NCBI GenBank assembly: GCA_002338655.1
Contig: DDIU01000015.1
Span: forward strand, 262,131 to 326,130
Source of the DNA: Flammeovirgaceae bacterium UBA1842
Lineage (GTDB): Bacteria; Bacteroidota; Bacteroidia; Cytophagales; Cyclobacteriaceae
Direction of reading: 5' to 3'
Length of the DNA: 64,000 nucleotides
This document shows, one piece after another, positions 56,110 through 64,000 of the stretch; the stretch's first letter is position 1; the number at the start of each line of letters is the position of its first letter. The notes beneath the pieces are model-generated. The model saw nothing but the letters and a program-made list of their open reading frames with translations, had not been told where the DNA came from and made no database searches. The translations under genes and the position numbers were made by a program.

Positions 56110-56117
56110 TATCTTTG
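56110..56117 (+). promoter_or_regulatory. Promoter -7 box of the metal uptake operon
   Basis: TATCTTTG matches TAnnTTTG and lies 16 bp before the regulator start codon. Confidence 0.55.
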
Positions 56118-56133
56118 AAGAAATTTATCAAAT

Positions 56134-56790
56134 ATGCTGAGTTTCGCAGAGGAAAACTACCTCAAAACAATTTACCATCTATCGCAGGAAACCGATAGTG
56201 CTGTTACTACCAATGCCATTGCTGATAGCCTAAATACCAAAGCGGCATCAGTCACGGACATGATTAAAAAATTGTCGAAAAAAGGGGTCCTCTCCTACCA
56301 AAAGTACAAAGGCGTTCAGGTGTCAAAAACTGGCGAAATTGCCGCCCTTCAGGTAATAAGAAAACATCGGCTTTGGGAAACATTTTTGGTTGATAAATTG
56401 AAGTTCAATTGGGATCAGGTACATGAGGTAGCAGAGCAATTGGAGCACATAAATTCAGACCTACTAATCCAACGATTGGATGAGTTTTTGGCCTACCCAA
56501 AATACGATCCCCATGGCGACCCTATCCCTGATGAAAATGGTTTATTTAAATCCAAACCGAGGGTAGCTCTAGACCAATGCTTGGATGGTCAGTCTGGCAT
56601 AATCGTGGCAGTAAAAGACAGTAATTCTGCCTTCCTAAAGTACCTTGACAAAATAGGATTATACCTAGGTGCCAAAATAAAGATTATAGATAAAGTCGAG
56701 TTTGACGGTTCACTTGAAATTCAAATTGATAATAAAAAAAGCACCTTCATTTCTAAAGAAGTATCAGAAAATATATGGATAACCGAATAA
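56134..56790 (+). CDS. DtxR/MntR-type metal-dependent repressor
   Basis: 218 residues: an N-terminal winged helix (1-65; SFAEENYLKTIYHLSQE, NTKAASVTDMIKKLSKKGVL), a metal-binding dimerisation domain (about 66-135) with RKHRLWETFLVD, VHEVAEQLEHIN and YDPHGDPIP, and a C-terminal FeoA-like SH3 domain (about 145-215). It represses metal uptake when loaded with Mn or Fe. First gene of the operon it presumably regulates; two candidate operators lie upstream. Overlaps the solute-binding protein gene by 16 bp. Confidence 0.93.
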   Translation: MLSFAEENYLKTIYHLSQETDSAVTTNAIADSLNTKAASVTDMIKKLSKKGVLSYQKYKGVQVSKTGEIAALQVIRKHRLWETFLVDKLKFNWDQVHEVAEQLEHINSDLLIQRLDEFLAYPKYDPHGDPIPDENGLFKSKPRVALDQCLDGQSGIIVAVKDSNSAFLKYLDKIGLYLGAKIKIIDKVEFDGSLEIQIDNKKSTFISKEVSENIWITE

Positions 56791-57689
56791 TTTTAATTCT
56801 CATTGTTGCCATTGCCCTCCTATCTGGTTGTAAACAGCAACAGCCTGATAATGGCCGTCTTCAAATTGTGACAACCACTGGCATGATAGAAGATGCTGTA
56901 AAAAATATTGTTGGGGACAAAGCAGATGTTGAGGCCTTGATGGGTCCTGGCGTGGATCCACACTTATATAAGGCCACACAAGGTGACTTACAAAAATTGA
57001 CGGGGTCAAACATTATATTCTACAATGGTTTGCACCTTGAGGGCAAAATGGGTGAGATACTTGAGAAGCTAGGTCATCAAAAACCAGTGTTGGCAGTATC
57101 CGCACATATTGACCCATCCAAACTAAGAAAAGTACCTGAGTTCAATAATAATTATGACCCTCACATTTGGTTTGATGTGGCACTATGGTCTGAGGCCGTG
57201 AAAGAAATCAGTCGCTTTATGCAGTCATATGATACAGTAAATACCCTGTTCTATGCTCAAAATGAAATCCGATATCAATTGAAACTCGATTCCTTACATA
57301 CATTCGTGACGCATAAAATTAAGGAAATACCCAAGTCTCAGCGTGTACTCATCACCGCACATGACGCATTTGGTTATTTTGGAGACGCTTATAACATTGA
57401 AGTAAAAGGCCTACAAGGAATATCAACTATATCGGAATATGGCCTTAGAGATGTCTCAAATCTTGTTGATTTCATTATCAATAACCAAATAAAATCAGTC
57501 TTTGTAGAAACATCAGTATCCAGTAAGGCAATAAATGCGGTGGTGGAAGGATGTCAACAACGAGGGTATAATATAGCCATTGGGGGCAATCTGTATTCAG
57601 ATGCTATGGGAGCTAAAGGTTCTCCTGAAGGTACCTATGAAGGAATGGTAAGGGCAAATGTAAATACAATTGTATCGGCATTAAAATGA
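56775..57689 (+). CDS. Metal ABC transporter solute-binding lipoprotein
   Basis: 304 residues of the ZnuA/TroA (cluster 9) type. Lipobox LSGC (Cys19) anchors it. Metal ligands are His63 (GVDPHLYKA), His130 (YDPHIWFDV), His196 (TAHDAFGYF) and Asp276 (LYSDAMG). A third histidine is seen in TroA and ZnuA, while strict manganese binders often use Glu, so specificity for Zn or Mn stays open; the MntR-type neighbour and Nramp gene favour Mn. Overlaps the regulator gene. Confidence 0.93.
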   Translation: MDNRIILILIVAIALLSGCKQQQPDNGRLQIVTTTGMIEDAVKNIVGDKADVEALMGPGVDPHLYKATQGDLQKLTGSNIIFYNGLHLEGKMGEILEKLGHQKPVLAVSAHIDPSKLRKVPEFNNNYDPHIWFDVALWSEAVKEISRFMQSYDTVNTLFYAQNEIRYQLKLDSLHTFVTHKIKEIPKSQRVLITAHDAFGYFGDAYNIEVKGLQGISTISEYGLRDVSNLVDFIINNQIKSVFVETSVSSKAINAVVEGCQQRGYNIAIGGNLYSDAMGAKGSPEGTYEGMVRANVNTIVSALK

Positions 57690-57695
57690 CAAAAA

Positions 57696-58502
57696 ATGAT
57701 AATACAGGCAGATGATCCAATAGTTGAAATCCATGACCTCACAGTATCTTATGATAAGAAACCGGTATTGTGGGGTGTTGATCTTACACTCCCCAAGGGA
57801 CAGTTAATAGGGATAATTGGCCCTAATGGGGCTGGGAAGTCTACCCTGATCAAAGCAATCATGGGACTTATACCCAACAGTAGTGGCTATATTAAGCTTT
57901 TTGATGATGAGCTTTCCAACGTAAGGGATAGAATTAGCTATGTACCACAACGTGAAACGGTAGACTGGGATTTTCCAGCATCAGTAATGGACATTGTACT
58001 TATGGGCAGATATGGTAAACTGGGGATTTTTAAAAGACCAAGAAAAGTGGATCGGGAGGTTGCCTTGGATAGCCTTAGAAAGGTTGATTTGGAAGGTTAT
58101 AAAGATCGGCAGATATCACAGCTTTCGGGCGGCCAGCAGCAACGTGTTTTTTTAGCCAGAGCTTTGGCACAGCAGGCAGATCTGTATTTCATGGATGAGC
58201 CTTTTGCAGGTGTAGATGCAGCTACTGAAAAAACAATTATTAAGCTACTTAGGGAAATGACTGAACGTGGCAATACAGTCGTGGTCGTTCACCACGATCT
58301 ACAATCAGTAACACAATATTTTGACTGGGTGTTAATGCTCAATATGCGTTTGGTAGCGTCAGGCCCAACCGCTGAGACTTTTAATACTGAAATGCTTCAG
58401 GAGACTTATGGGGGTAAATTAACGCTCTTATCAGAAGTTGGAAATCTCCTAAAACAAGGTGCTTTCCCAAGCCGTGAAAAAAATGAACAGGTAAAAAGTT
58501 AA
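57696..58502 (+). CDS. Metal ABC transporter ATP-binding protein
   Basis: 268 residues with all ABC motifs: Walker A GPNGAGKST (42-50), Q-loop YVPQRETVDW (Gln85), signature LSGGQQQR (143-150), Walker B LYFMDEPF (163-170) and switch His199/200. It powers import through the two permeases encoded next. It starts 6 bp after the binding-protein stop and overlaps the next gene by one base. Confidence 0.96.
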   Translation: MIIQADDPIVEIHDLTVSYDKKPVLWGVDLTLPKGQLIGIIGPNGAGKSTLIKAIMGLIPNSSGYIKLFDDELSNVRDRISYVPQRETVDWDFPASVMDIVLMGRYGKLGIFKRPRKVDREVALDSLRKVDLEGYKDRQISQLSGGQQQRVFLARALAQQADLYFMDEPFAGVDAATEKTIIKLLREMTERGNTVVVVHHDLQSVTQYFDWVLMLNMRLVASGPTAETFNTEMLQETYGGKLTLLSEVGNLLKQGAFPSREKNEQVKS

Positions 58503-59791
58503 TGGAAACATTTATTGACTTCTTTTCTTTTACCGACCCTAACGTACGCTATGTTGTATTGGGGTCAATTCTGATCACGGCCAGTTCCGCCATCGTGGGC
58601 ACCTTCACTTTTTTAAAGAAAAAAGCATTGGTAGGTGATGCGGTGGCACATGCCGTCTTACCTGGAGTGTGCCTTTCTTTTATCGTTTATGGTGAGAAAA
58701 ATCCATTGGTATTGATCATCGGGGCATTCATCACAGGTTGGCTGGCCTTAACCTTAATTGATATAATCTCTTCCAAATCGAAAATAAAAGAAGACACCGC
58801 CATTGGCCTTATTTTGTCAGTATTCTTTGGTGTAGGCATATTTTTGCTCACTATCATTCAGAAATCAGGTAATGCCGCACAAAGCGGATTAGATCAATTT
58901 TTATTTGGTAAGGCGGCCTCACTGGTGGGCAGTGACCTGGTTACTTTTAGCCTTGTCTCTGTGATATTGTTAATAGCCGTATATGTATTTTTCAAGGAGT
59001 TTACTCTAATCGCATTTGACAAGGATTTTGCATCCACCATTGGGTTACCAATAAAAACAATGGAGCTAATTTTGACCACGTTAACTGTTTTGGCGGTAGT
59101 GGTTGGTATTCAGGCAGTGGGTGTTGTGCTTATGGCGGCCATGCTGATCACACCAGCAGCAGCGGCTCGATTTTGGACTGAAAAGATTCAGGTAATGATT
59201 TGGTTGGCAGCCATATTCGGTGCCTTTAGTGGTCTATCAGGGGCTTATATTTCCTACGTTGCCCCTTCCATGCCCACTGGCCCGTGGATTGTGATTGTTA
59301 TTTCGACCATTGCTTTCTTCTCCTTCTTCTTCGCGCCCAAACGAGGTATTATAATACGGTACTTGACCCAGAAAAGAATTCAGAGGCATATCGTAGATGA
59401 AAACATACTAAAAGCACTCTATCATCTTGGAGAAGAAGAGAAGAATTTTTTTGATGAAAGAACCATAGAAACCATCCTGTCAAAGCGAACCCTCCAAAAG
59501 GAGGTGCTACTTAAAAGTCTAAGGCGGCTAAAAAGAGAGGGGTATTTAAAAAACAGTAATGGCTATTGGTCATTTACAATAGAAGGTAAAAACAGAGGTC
59601 AACGGGTGGTGAAACTACACCGACTGTGGGAAGTTTATCTTACCCAATATTTACGCATTGCGCCAGATCACGTGCATGACGATGCGGACACGATAGAGCA
59701 CGTACTAACACCAGAGTTGGAGGCTAGACTTGAGAAACTTCTCAATTACCCAACTACTGATCCACACGAATCAGAAATACCCTATGCATAG
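58502..59791 (+). CDS. Metal ABC permease fused to a DtxR-type domain
   Basis: 429 residues. The first 285 form an ABC-3 family permease with about eight membrane segments (conserved GDAVAHAVLPGV and AVGVVLMAAMLITPAAAARF). The remaining 140 are cytosolic: a winged-helix-like stretch (about 300-355) and a DtxR-family dimerisation/metal-binding part, KLHRLWEVYLTQYL, VHDDADTIEHVL and TDPHESEIPYA. The His and acidic residues matching the MntR metal site are kept, so the tail could sense metal at the transporter. Similar fusions exist in other Bacteroidota. Overlaps the second permease by 8 bp. Confidence 0.93.
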   Translation: METFIDFFSFTDPNVRYVVLGSILITASSAIVGTFTFLKKKALVGDAVAHAVLPGVCLSFIVYGEKNPLVLIIGAFITGWLALTLIDIISSKSKIKEDTAIGLILSVFFGVGIFLLTIIQKSGNAAQSGLDQFLFGKAASLVGSDLVTFSLVSVILLIAVYVFFKEFTLIAFDKDFASTIGLPIKTMELILTTLTVLAVVVGIQAVGVVLMAAMLITPAAAARFWTEKIQVMIWLAAIFGAFSGLSGAYISYVAPSMPTGPWIVIVISTIAFFSFFFAPKRGIIIRYLTQKRIQRHIVDENILKALYHLGEEEKNFFDERTIETILSKRTLQKEVLLKSLRRLKREGYLKNSNGYWSFTIEGKNRGQRVVKLHRLWEVYLTQYLRIAPDHVHDDADTIEHVLTPELEARLEKLLNYPTTDPHESEIPYA

Positions 59792-60671
59792 TTTCCAAAT
59801 CATATTGGCGGGTTCTCTAGTGGCCATATCTTGTGGGTTATTGGGTTGCTACCTAATACTAAGGAAAATGGCCATGGTAGGTGACGCTATTTCTCATGCC
59901 GTCCTGCCTGGGATTGTACTTGCATTTTTAATTACAGGATCAAGGGACAGTGTGACCATGCTTATTGGTGCAGGAACCATTGGCGTTTTGACGACATTTC
60001 TAATTGAATTCTTTCATAAAAAAGGTAAACTGCAAACAGATGCCTCTATTGGTGTCACTTTTACCTGGCTTTTTGCCATTGGTGTTATTCTAATTTCGGT
60101 ATTTGCCGGAAAAGTAGATTTAGATCAGGATTGCGTGCTCTATGGGGAAATTGCCTACGTTCCAATAGATTTATGGATTACCAAAGCAGGGGTAGTTATG
60201 GGGCCTCGGGTTTTGTATATAGCAGGTACCGTATTGTTGATCATATTGGCATTTATTTTCATTGGCTACAAGGAGCTGTTTCTTACCACATTCGATCCCT
60301 CTTTTGCTACAGCAATTGGCATTTCAACAATCACATGGCATTATCTGTTGATGGGTGCCGTGTCCATTACAACGGTAGCTTCTTTTGAATCAGTCGGTGC
60401 TATATTAGTGGTTGCATTTCTTATTGCTCCCCCTGCAACGGCCTATCTACTCACCGAAAATTTGGTGAAAATGATGATCATCTCCTCCATTCTGGGAATT
60501 CTGATATCTATATCAGGATATTACCTTGCTGCAGGCACTGATGGATCCATTGCGGGTGCTATGGCTGCAATGTCAGGGGTCTTTTTTGGGTTAGCCTTTC
60601 TATTTGCCCCAAAAGAAGGTTATATATTTAAAATACTTAAAAAACAATCAGCCCCCACCCGGCTTGAATAG
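59784..60671 (+). CDS. Metal ABC transporter permease
   Basis: 295 residues from ATG 59784 (MHSFQIILAGSLVAISCGLL); a longer TTG-started frame would overlap the previous gene further. ABC-3 permease features: GDAISHAVLPGIVLAF and VGAILVVAFLIAPPATAYLL, with about eight membrane segments. No regulatory tail, in contrast to its partner, so the channel is a heterodimer with one sensor tail. It ends 3 bp before the Nramp gene. Confidence 0.94.
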   Translation: MHSFQIILAGSLVAISCGLLGCYLILRKMAMVGDAISHAVLPGIVLAFLITGSRDSVTMLIGAGTIGVLTTFLIEFFHKKGKLQTDASIGVTFTWLFAIGVILISVFAGKVDLDQDCVLYGEIAYVPIDLWITKAGVVMGPRVLYIAGTVLLIILAFIFIGYKELFLTTFDPSFATAIGISTITWHYLLMGAVSITTVASFESVGAILVVAFLIAPPATAYLLTENLVKMMIISSILGILISISGYYLAAGTDGSIAGAMAAMSGVFFGLAFLFAPKEGYIFKILKKQSAPTRLE

Positions 60672-60674
60672 TAA

Positions 60675-62567
60675 ATGAATAAAACAAAAGCTGAAATGAT
60701 GAAGTCCCTATCTGAAGTAAACGCTTCAGTGGATGTAACCAATAAAAAGGGATTTTGGAAAAAGCTTTTTGCCTTTATGGGGCCAGCTTATCTGGTGAGT
60801 GTGGGTTATATGGATCCAGGTAACTGGGCAACAGACATTGCTGGGGGTAGTCAATTTGGCTACACACTTATTTGGGTGCTACTGATGTCAAACCTGATGG
60901 CTTTGCTACTGCAGAGTTTAAGCGCAAGACTTGGTTTGGTACGCAAGATGGATCTTGCCCAGGCTTCGAGGGCTACTTACCACCCTGTCATTAACTTTTT
61001 CCTTTATATACTCGCTGAAATAGCCATTGCTGCCTGTGATTTGGCTGAAGTATTGGGAATGGCCATTGGTTTACAACTGTTATTTGGTTTACCGTTAATT
61101 TGGGGTGTGAGCCTCACAGTAGCCGATACTTTGCTGTTTCTTGTCCTTCAAAACTATGGAATGCGTAAGATGGAGGCTTTCATAATTGCTTTAGTGGCTA
61201 TAATAGGAGGTGCTTTTATAATAGAAATGATTTTGGCCAAACCGGACTTGGGCGAACTAGCAACGGGCTTTATTCCTTCATTACCAAATAATCAGGCATT
61301 ATATATTGCCATTGGCATTATTGGAGCTACGGTAATGCCTCACAACTTGTATTTACATTCATCACTCGTACAAACCAGAAAAATTGGACTAAGTTCTAAA
61401 AGCATCTGGACGGCCATCAAATTTAATATCATTGACTCGGCCATTGCATTGAACCTTGCTTTCTTTGTGAATGCCGCCATTCTAGTTCTGGCCGCTGCTA
61501 CATTTTATAACTCCGGGTTGTTTGATGTCACTGAAATTCAGGATGCCCATAAGCTTTTAGCTCCGTTATTGGGAACCAAATGGGCTCCTATCCTATTTGC
61601 CGTAGCATTGATAGCGGCAGGGCAGAGTTCCACTATAACGGGTACCCTTGCTGGTCAGATCGTGATGGAAGGGTATCTGCATTTACGCATTCAACCGTGG
61701 CTCAGAAGACTACTTACCAGATTGATAGCCATCATTCCCGCTCTTCTGGTTATTTCCATTTATGGGGAAGCAAAGACTGGCGAGATGTTAATTTTCAGTC
61801 AGGTAATCCTTAGCCTTCAGCTGGGCTTTGCTATAATCCCGCTGATCCATTTTGTCTCTGATAAAGTTAAAATGGGTGAATTTGCCATTAAACCAATCGT
61901 TCAGGTAATCGCTTGGCTTATTGCACTTATTATCGTTTCGCTCAATGTAAAGCTTGTATACGATGAGATAAATGGATGGCTAGCCTATGCTGGTGATGAT
62001 GCCTATATACTGTGGCTGACCGTTGTGCCAATAGCTTTGGCTTCATTTGGTTTGCTGCTTTTTATCACTTTCCGTCCATTATTTAAACATGAAAAAAGGG
62101 CTAAAAGGAAAACACCACATGGCCAATTTACTCCGTTGGAATTTGTTAAAGGGTCTTCTTATAAAAAGATAGCCGTGGCCGTTGACTTTAGTGATATAGA
62201 CTCCAAGGCTATCAACAGTGCTGTTGCACAGGGAGGAAAACAAGCAGAATACTTACTCATCCACGTAGTGGAATCAACAGGAGCTTGGATGATGGGGCGT
62301 GAAATATCCGATTTGGAGTCCGGCTTGGACCGTAAAAACCTGCAAAAATATGCGGATCAAATGAAACATGAAGGCTACAATACAAGCATAAAACTGGGCT
62401 ATGGTTTGCCTAAACAGAATATCCCCAAGATTGTAGATGAATTTGAAGCAGACCTTTTGGTGATGGGTGCCCATGGGCATATGTGGTTTAAGGATTTACT
62501 CTTTGGCACTACGGTTGATGCCGTTAGACACAGATTGAAGGTACCTATTTTTATTGTTAGATGTTAG
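60675..62567 (+). CDS. Nramp metal transporter fused to a universal stress domain
   Basis: 630 residues. Residues 1-480 form an Nramp/MntH-type divalent-metal proton symporter; metal ligands are conserved in TM1 (MDPGNWATD; Asp47, Asn50) and TM6 (VMPHNLYLHSS; Met221, His223). From about 492 a UspA domain follows (KKIAVAVDFSD) with the ATP-binding GAHGH (597-601) and GTT near 610. Such fusions could link transport to nucleotide or stress state; this is inference. The last gene of the Mn operon; its stop codon lies in the first unit of the heptamer repeat. Confidence 0.93.
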   Translation: MNKTKAEMMKSLSEVNASVDVTNKKGFWKKLFAFMGPAYLVSVGYMDPGNWATDIAGGSQFGYTLIWVLLMSNLMALLLQSLSARLGLVRKMDLAQASRATYHPVINFFLYILAEIAIAACDLAEVLGMAIGLQLLFGLPLIWGVSLTVADTLLFLVLQNYGMRKMEAFIIALVAIIGGAFIIEMILAKPDLGELATGFIPSLPNNQALYIAIGIIGATVMPHNLYLHSSLVQTRKIGLSSKSIWTAIKFNIIDSAIALNLAFFVNAAILVLAAATFYNSGLFDVTEIQDAHKLLAPLLGTKWAPILFAVALIAAGQSSTITGTLAGQIVMEGYLHLRIQPWLRRLLTRLIAIIPALLVISIYGEAKTGEMLIFSQVILSLQLGFAIIPLIHFVSDKVKMGEFAIKPIVQVIAWLIALIIVSLNVKLVYDEINGWLAYAGDDAYILWLTVVPIALASFGLLLFITFRPLFKHEKRAKRKTPHGQFTPLEFVKGSSYKKIAVAVDFSDIDSKAINSAVAQGGKQAEYLLIHVVESTGAWMMGREISDLESGLDRKNLQKYADQMKHEGYNTSIKLGYGLPKQNIPKIVDEFEADLLVMGAHGHMWFKDLLFGTTVDAVRHRLKVPIFIVRC

Positions 62568-62684
62568 ATGCTTAGATGTTAGATGCTTAGATGTTAGATG
62601 CTAGATGCTAGATGTTAGATGCTAGATGCTAGATGCTAGATGTTAGATGCTAGATGTTAGATGCTAGATGTTAGATGTTAGATG
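62557..62684 (+). repeat. Heptamer tandem repeat, 18 units
   Basis: 18 units, mainly TTAGATG and CTAGATG, two with an extra C making 8 bases (CTTAGATG). The stop codon of the Nramp gene lies at the boundary of the first two units. The TAG in each unit ensures early stops in any frame that enters the tract. The tract ends 2 bp before the IS element begins. Confidence 0.92.
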
Positions 62685-62715
62685 TTTGTATATCCCTGAT
62701 TGGAGTTGACCGATT

Positions 62716-63552
62716 TTAGTTTATTAATTCGTTGTTAAATATAGTTATTGATTCTCGGTTAACAGGATTAGTAGCCAAACATAATTTCTCATAATCAATT
62801 GGTGTTTTTTTATTAATGCTATTATGTGTTCTAACTTCGTTATAGTTTTTAACTGCTTGTTTCATTCGTGACTTAAGAGCTATAAAGTCTTTAGGGTTCC
62901 AATAATCTATATAATCCCGTTTTATTGTTCTATTTATTCTTTCAGCGTATGCATTGTCTTGTGCTGATAATGCCATGCTGATTTTTGAGTCTACTTGTTT
63001 CAATAAACTGATATATCCTTTATAAGTGTATTGACTGCCCCTGTCAGAATGATGGATTAATGGGGCCTTATGGTCTTTTAGTGCCATTTTTAATGCTTTT
63101 ATATTAGCTGTTGCCCTCATATTATCTGATATGTTATAACCAACGATCTTTTTTGTGTAAACATCAATAATGAACACTGCATAATAATGGTTGACCCCAA
63201 CTGGTATGTAAGTAATATCCGATTGCCATATTGTTGATGGTTGGTTAATTATCATTCCTTTGATCAAGTTTGGATAGTAAATTTTGGAAGCTATAGTCGT
63301 TTTCCTATAGTTTCTTTTCTTTTTCAGCCGGTACCCAATACTCATCATTACTTCAATAAACCTATCCCTTCCAATAAAGTCTGGGCTCAGGATATCATAC
63401 ATTTTTTCCACTCCACAACCAGGGAAATCCCTTCTTAGATCATCTACTTCTGCGATTAACGTTGCTATCTTACCGTCAAAAATGATCTGACGTTTTTGAT
63501 ATTGATTAACAGCTTGTTTACTTATGCCTAGGGTTCTGTATAACTGGTTCAT
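62716..63552 (-). CDS. IS3-family transposase OrfB
   Basis: 278 residues with a DDE catalytic core: Asp in TIWQSDITYIPV, Asp in HHSDRGSQYT and Glu in NAYAERINRTIKRDY. An HTH_21-like region occupies about 22-75. The OrfB frame stays open upstream through the end of OrfA to the A9 run at 63610-63618, so the functional transposase is probably an OrfAB fusion made by -1 frameshifting. Looks intact. Confidence 0.92.
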   Translation of the reverse strand: MNQLYRTLGISKQAVNQYQKRQIIFDGKIATLIAEVDDLRRDFPGCGVEKMYDILSPDFIGRDRFIEVMMSIGYRLKKKRNYRKTTIASKIYYPNLIKGMIINQPSTIWQSDITYIPVGVNHYYAVFIIDVYTKKIVGYNISDNMRATANIKALKMALKDHKAPLIHHSDRGSQYTYKGYISLLKQVDSKISMALSAQDNAYAERINRTIKRDYIDYWNPKDFIALKSRMKQAVKNYNEVRTHNSINKKTPIDYEKLCLATNPVNRESITIFNNELIN

Positions 63553-63560
63553 CGAGTAGC

Positions 63561-63968
63561 TTACTTGGTCTGATCTTTTTCTGATTTCACTGATGGTGAG
63601 GTGGAGAAGTTTTTTTTTAAATCAATATCCAACTCATTTTTAGCTACCTCCATCATTGTTTCCAGATAGTCTATCATAATCTGTTTGCGGCCTAAAGCTG
63701 CTTCCAAGTCTTTTACTTTACGTTCTAAATCCTTGAGCTTTTTTGAACTACTGTCTTTCATTTCAATGATTCTATAACCCTTATCGTTAAATTTAGAGAA
63801 TTTATAGATCCAATCGTAAATAGTGGGGTTCGAGATTTTATGAAGCTTTTCGAGTTCAATAACACTGAACCTCCCAGATTCAAACTCTGATACTATTTGT
63901 TTTTTAAACTCAATGGAGTACTTCCGTTTCTTGTGAATACTTTTTAGATTAGGTTTCATGATTTCCAC
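63561..63968 (-). CDS. IS3-family OrfA, helix-turn-helix
   Basis: 135 residues with an N-terminal helix-turn-helix (about 12-62; YSIEFKKQIVSEFESGRFSV, NPTIYDWIYKFS) and a leucine-zipper-like coiled coil (about 73-105; LKDLERKVKDLEAALGRKQI). It binds the IS ends and provides the DNA-binding part of the OrfAB fusion. The A9 run near its 3' end is the frameshift site. Confidence 0.92.
   Translation of the reverse strand: MEIMKPNLKSIHKKRKYSIEFKKQIVSEFESGRFSVIELEKLHKISNPTIYDWIYKFSKFNDKGYRIIEMKDSSSKKLKDLERKVKDLEAALGRKQIMIDYLETMMEVAKNELDIDLKKNFSTSPSVKSEKDQTK
63610..63618 (-). promoter_or_regulatory. Probable -1 programmed frameshift site of the IS
   Basis: On the minus strand OrfA reads TTA AAA AAA AAC, a run of nine A ending in C, a classic slippery pattern for IS3 elements. 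The OrfB frame is in the -1 phase and is open from here onward, with a TGA just before, so slippage here gives the fusion. Confidence 0.75.
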
Positions 63969-64000
63969 GTTTTGTGGTCAACCTATATCAGGGACGTACA

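Larger units (their letters stand above)
62687..64000. mobile_element. IS3-family insertion sequence
   Basis: 1314 bp bounded by imperfect inverted repeats that start TGTA and, on the other strand, TGTA: 62687-62711 and 63976-64000 match at 19 of 25 positions, including TCCCTGAT and GTTGACC. It contains OrfA and OrfB in the IS3 arrangement, both on the minus strand. The element has landed 2 bp after the heptamer tract. The window ends exactly at the right end, so the target duplication cannot be seen. Confidence 0.88.

Noticed and set aside
55863..56133. Manganese riboswitch before the metal operon
   Set aside because: No conserved riboswitch core was seen, and two protein operators explain the region better.
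62557..62684. CRISPR array or coding repeat
   Set aside because: Seven-base units without spacers and with stop codons in every frame.
1..64000. tRNA or rRNA genes
   Set aside because: No T-arm-like GTTCGAATC pattern or rRNA-like stretch was noticed in the intergenic regions; a covariance-model scan was not possible here.

Overview
The window reads as chromosomal DNA of a gliding-type member of the Bacteroidota, most likely order Cytophagales. The grounds are a PorP/SprF-family protein beside a type IX secretion (T9SS) type B C-terminal sorting domain, a DUF4159-MoxR-DUF58 cluster, a DUF5686/CarboxypepD_reg protein, an RND pump with a TolC partner, promoters of the TAnnTTTG type, few Shine-Dalgarno sequences, and AT-rich intergenic DNA. 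The genus cannot be fixed from sequence reading alone.

Layout. 1-2318 (minus): DUF4159, MoxR ATPase and a DUF58 protein cut by the left edge. 2825-8533 (plus): three soluble histidine kinases, two with N-terminal receiver domains, then a NarL/LuxR-type response regulator. 8534-10166: mainly non-coding, with an intergenic repeat element containing seven 22-bp units, an orphan HATPase-domain gene and two related regulatory regions. 10167-16911: a PorP/SprF-type protein, a 142-residue protein carrying a T9SS type B sorting domain, and a 1760-residue PKD/FN3 surface protein that has no sorting domain of its own. 16956-20146 (minus): a multi-PAS membrane kinase and a CheY-like regulator. 20388-26661: TldE/TldD, DNA polymerase IV, another kinase and small proteins. 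26752-34682: cyclophilin, an RND tripartite pump and two secreted proteins. 34829-46462 (minus): the rplT-rpmI-infC-thrS cluster behind two envelope genes, then parC and parE. 46632-55862: mixed housekeeping and hypothetical genes (fatty acid hydroxylase family, CvfB-like, 3-hydroxyacyl-CoA dehydrogenase, DUF3108, dapD, glycosyltransferase). 56134-62567: a manganese/zinc uptake operon with a DtxR/MntR-type regulator, an ABC transporter and an Nramp transporter. 62557-64000: a heptamer repeat tract abutting an IS3-family insertion sequence whose right end coincides with the window end.

How the parts work together. The adhesin operon lies between two groups of two-component genes, and the palindrome in its upstream region recurs, with identical spacing, before the orphan ATPase gene; co-regulation is a reasonable inference. 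The strongest candidate for something new is the adhesin itself. Its last FN3 domain breaks off before the strand that carries the YRVVAVN-type sequence, and exactly that missing piece, followed by the sorting domain, is encoded just upstream as a separate secreted protein. The metal operon shows two fusions, a permease with a DtxR-type metal-sensing tail and Nramp with a universal stress domain, suggesting control of transport at the protein level as well as by the repressor.
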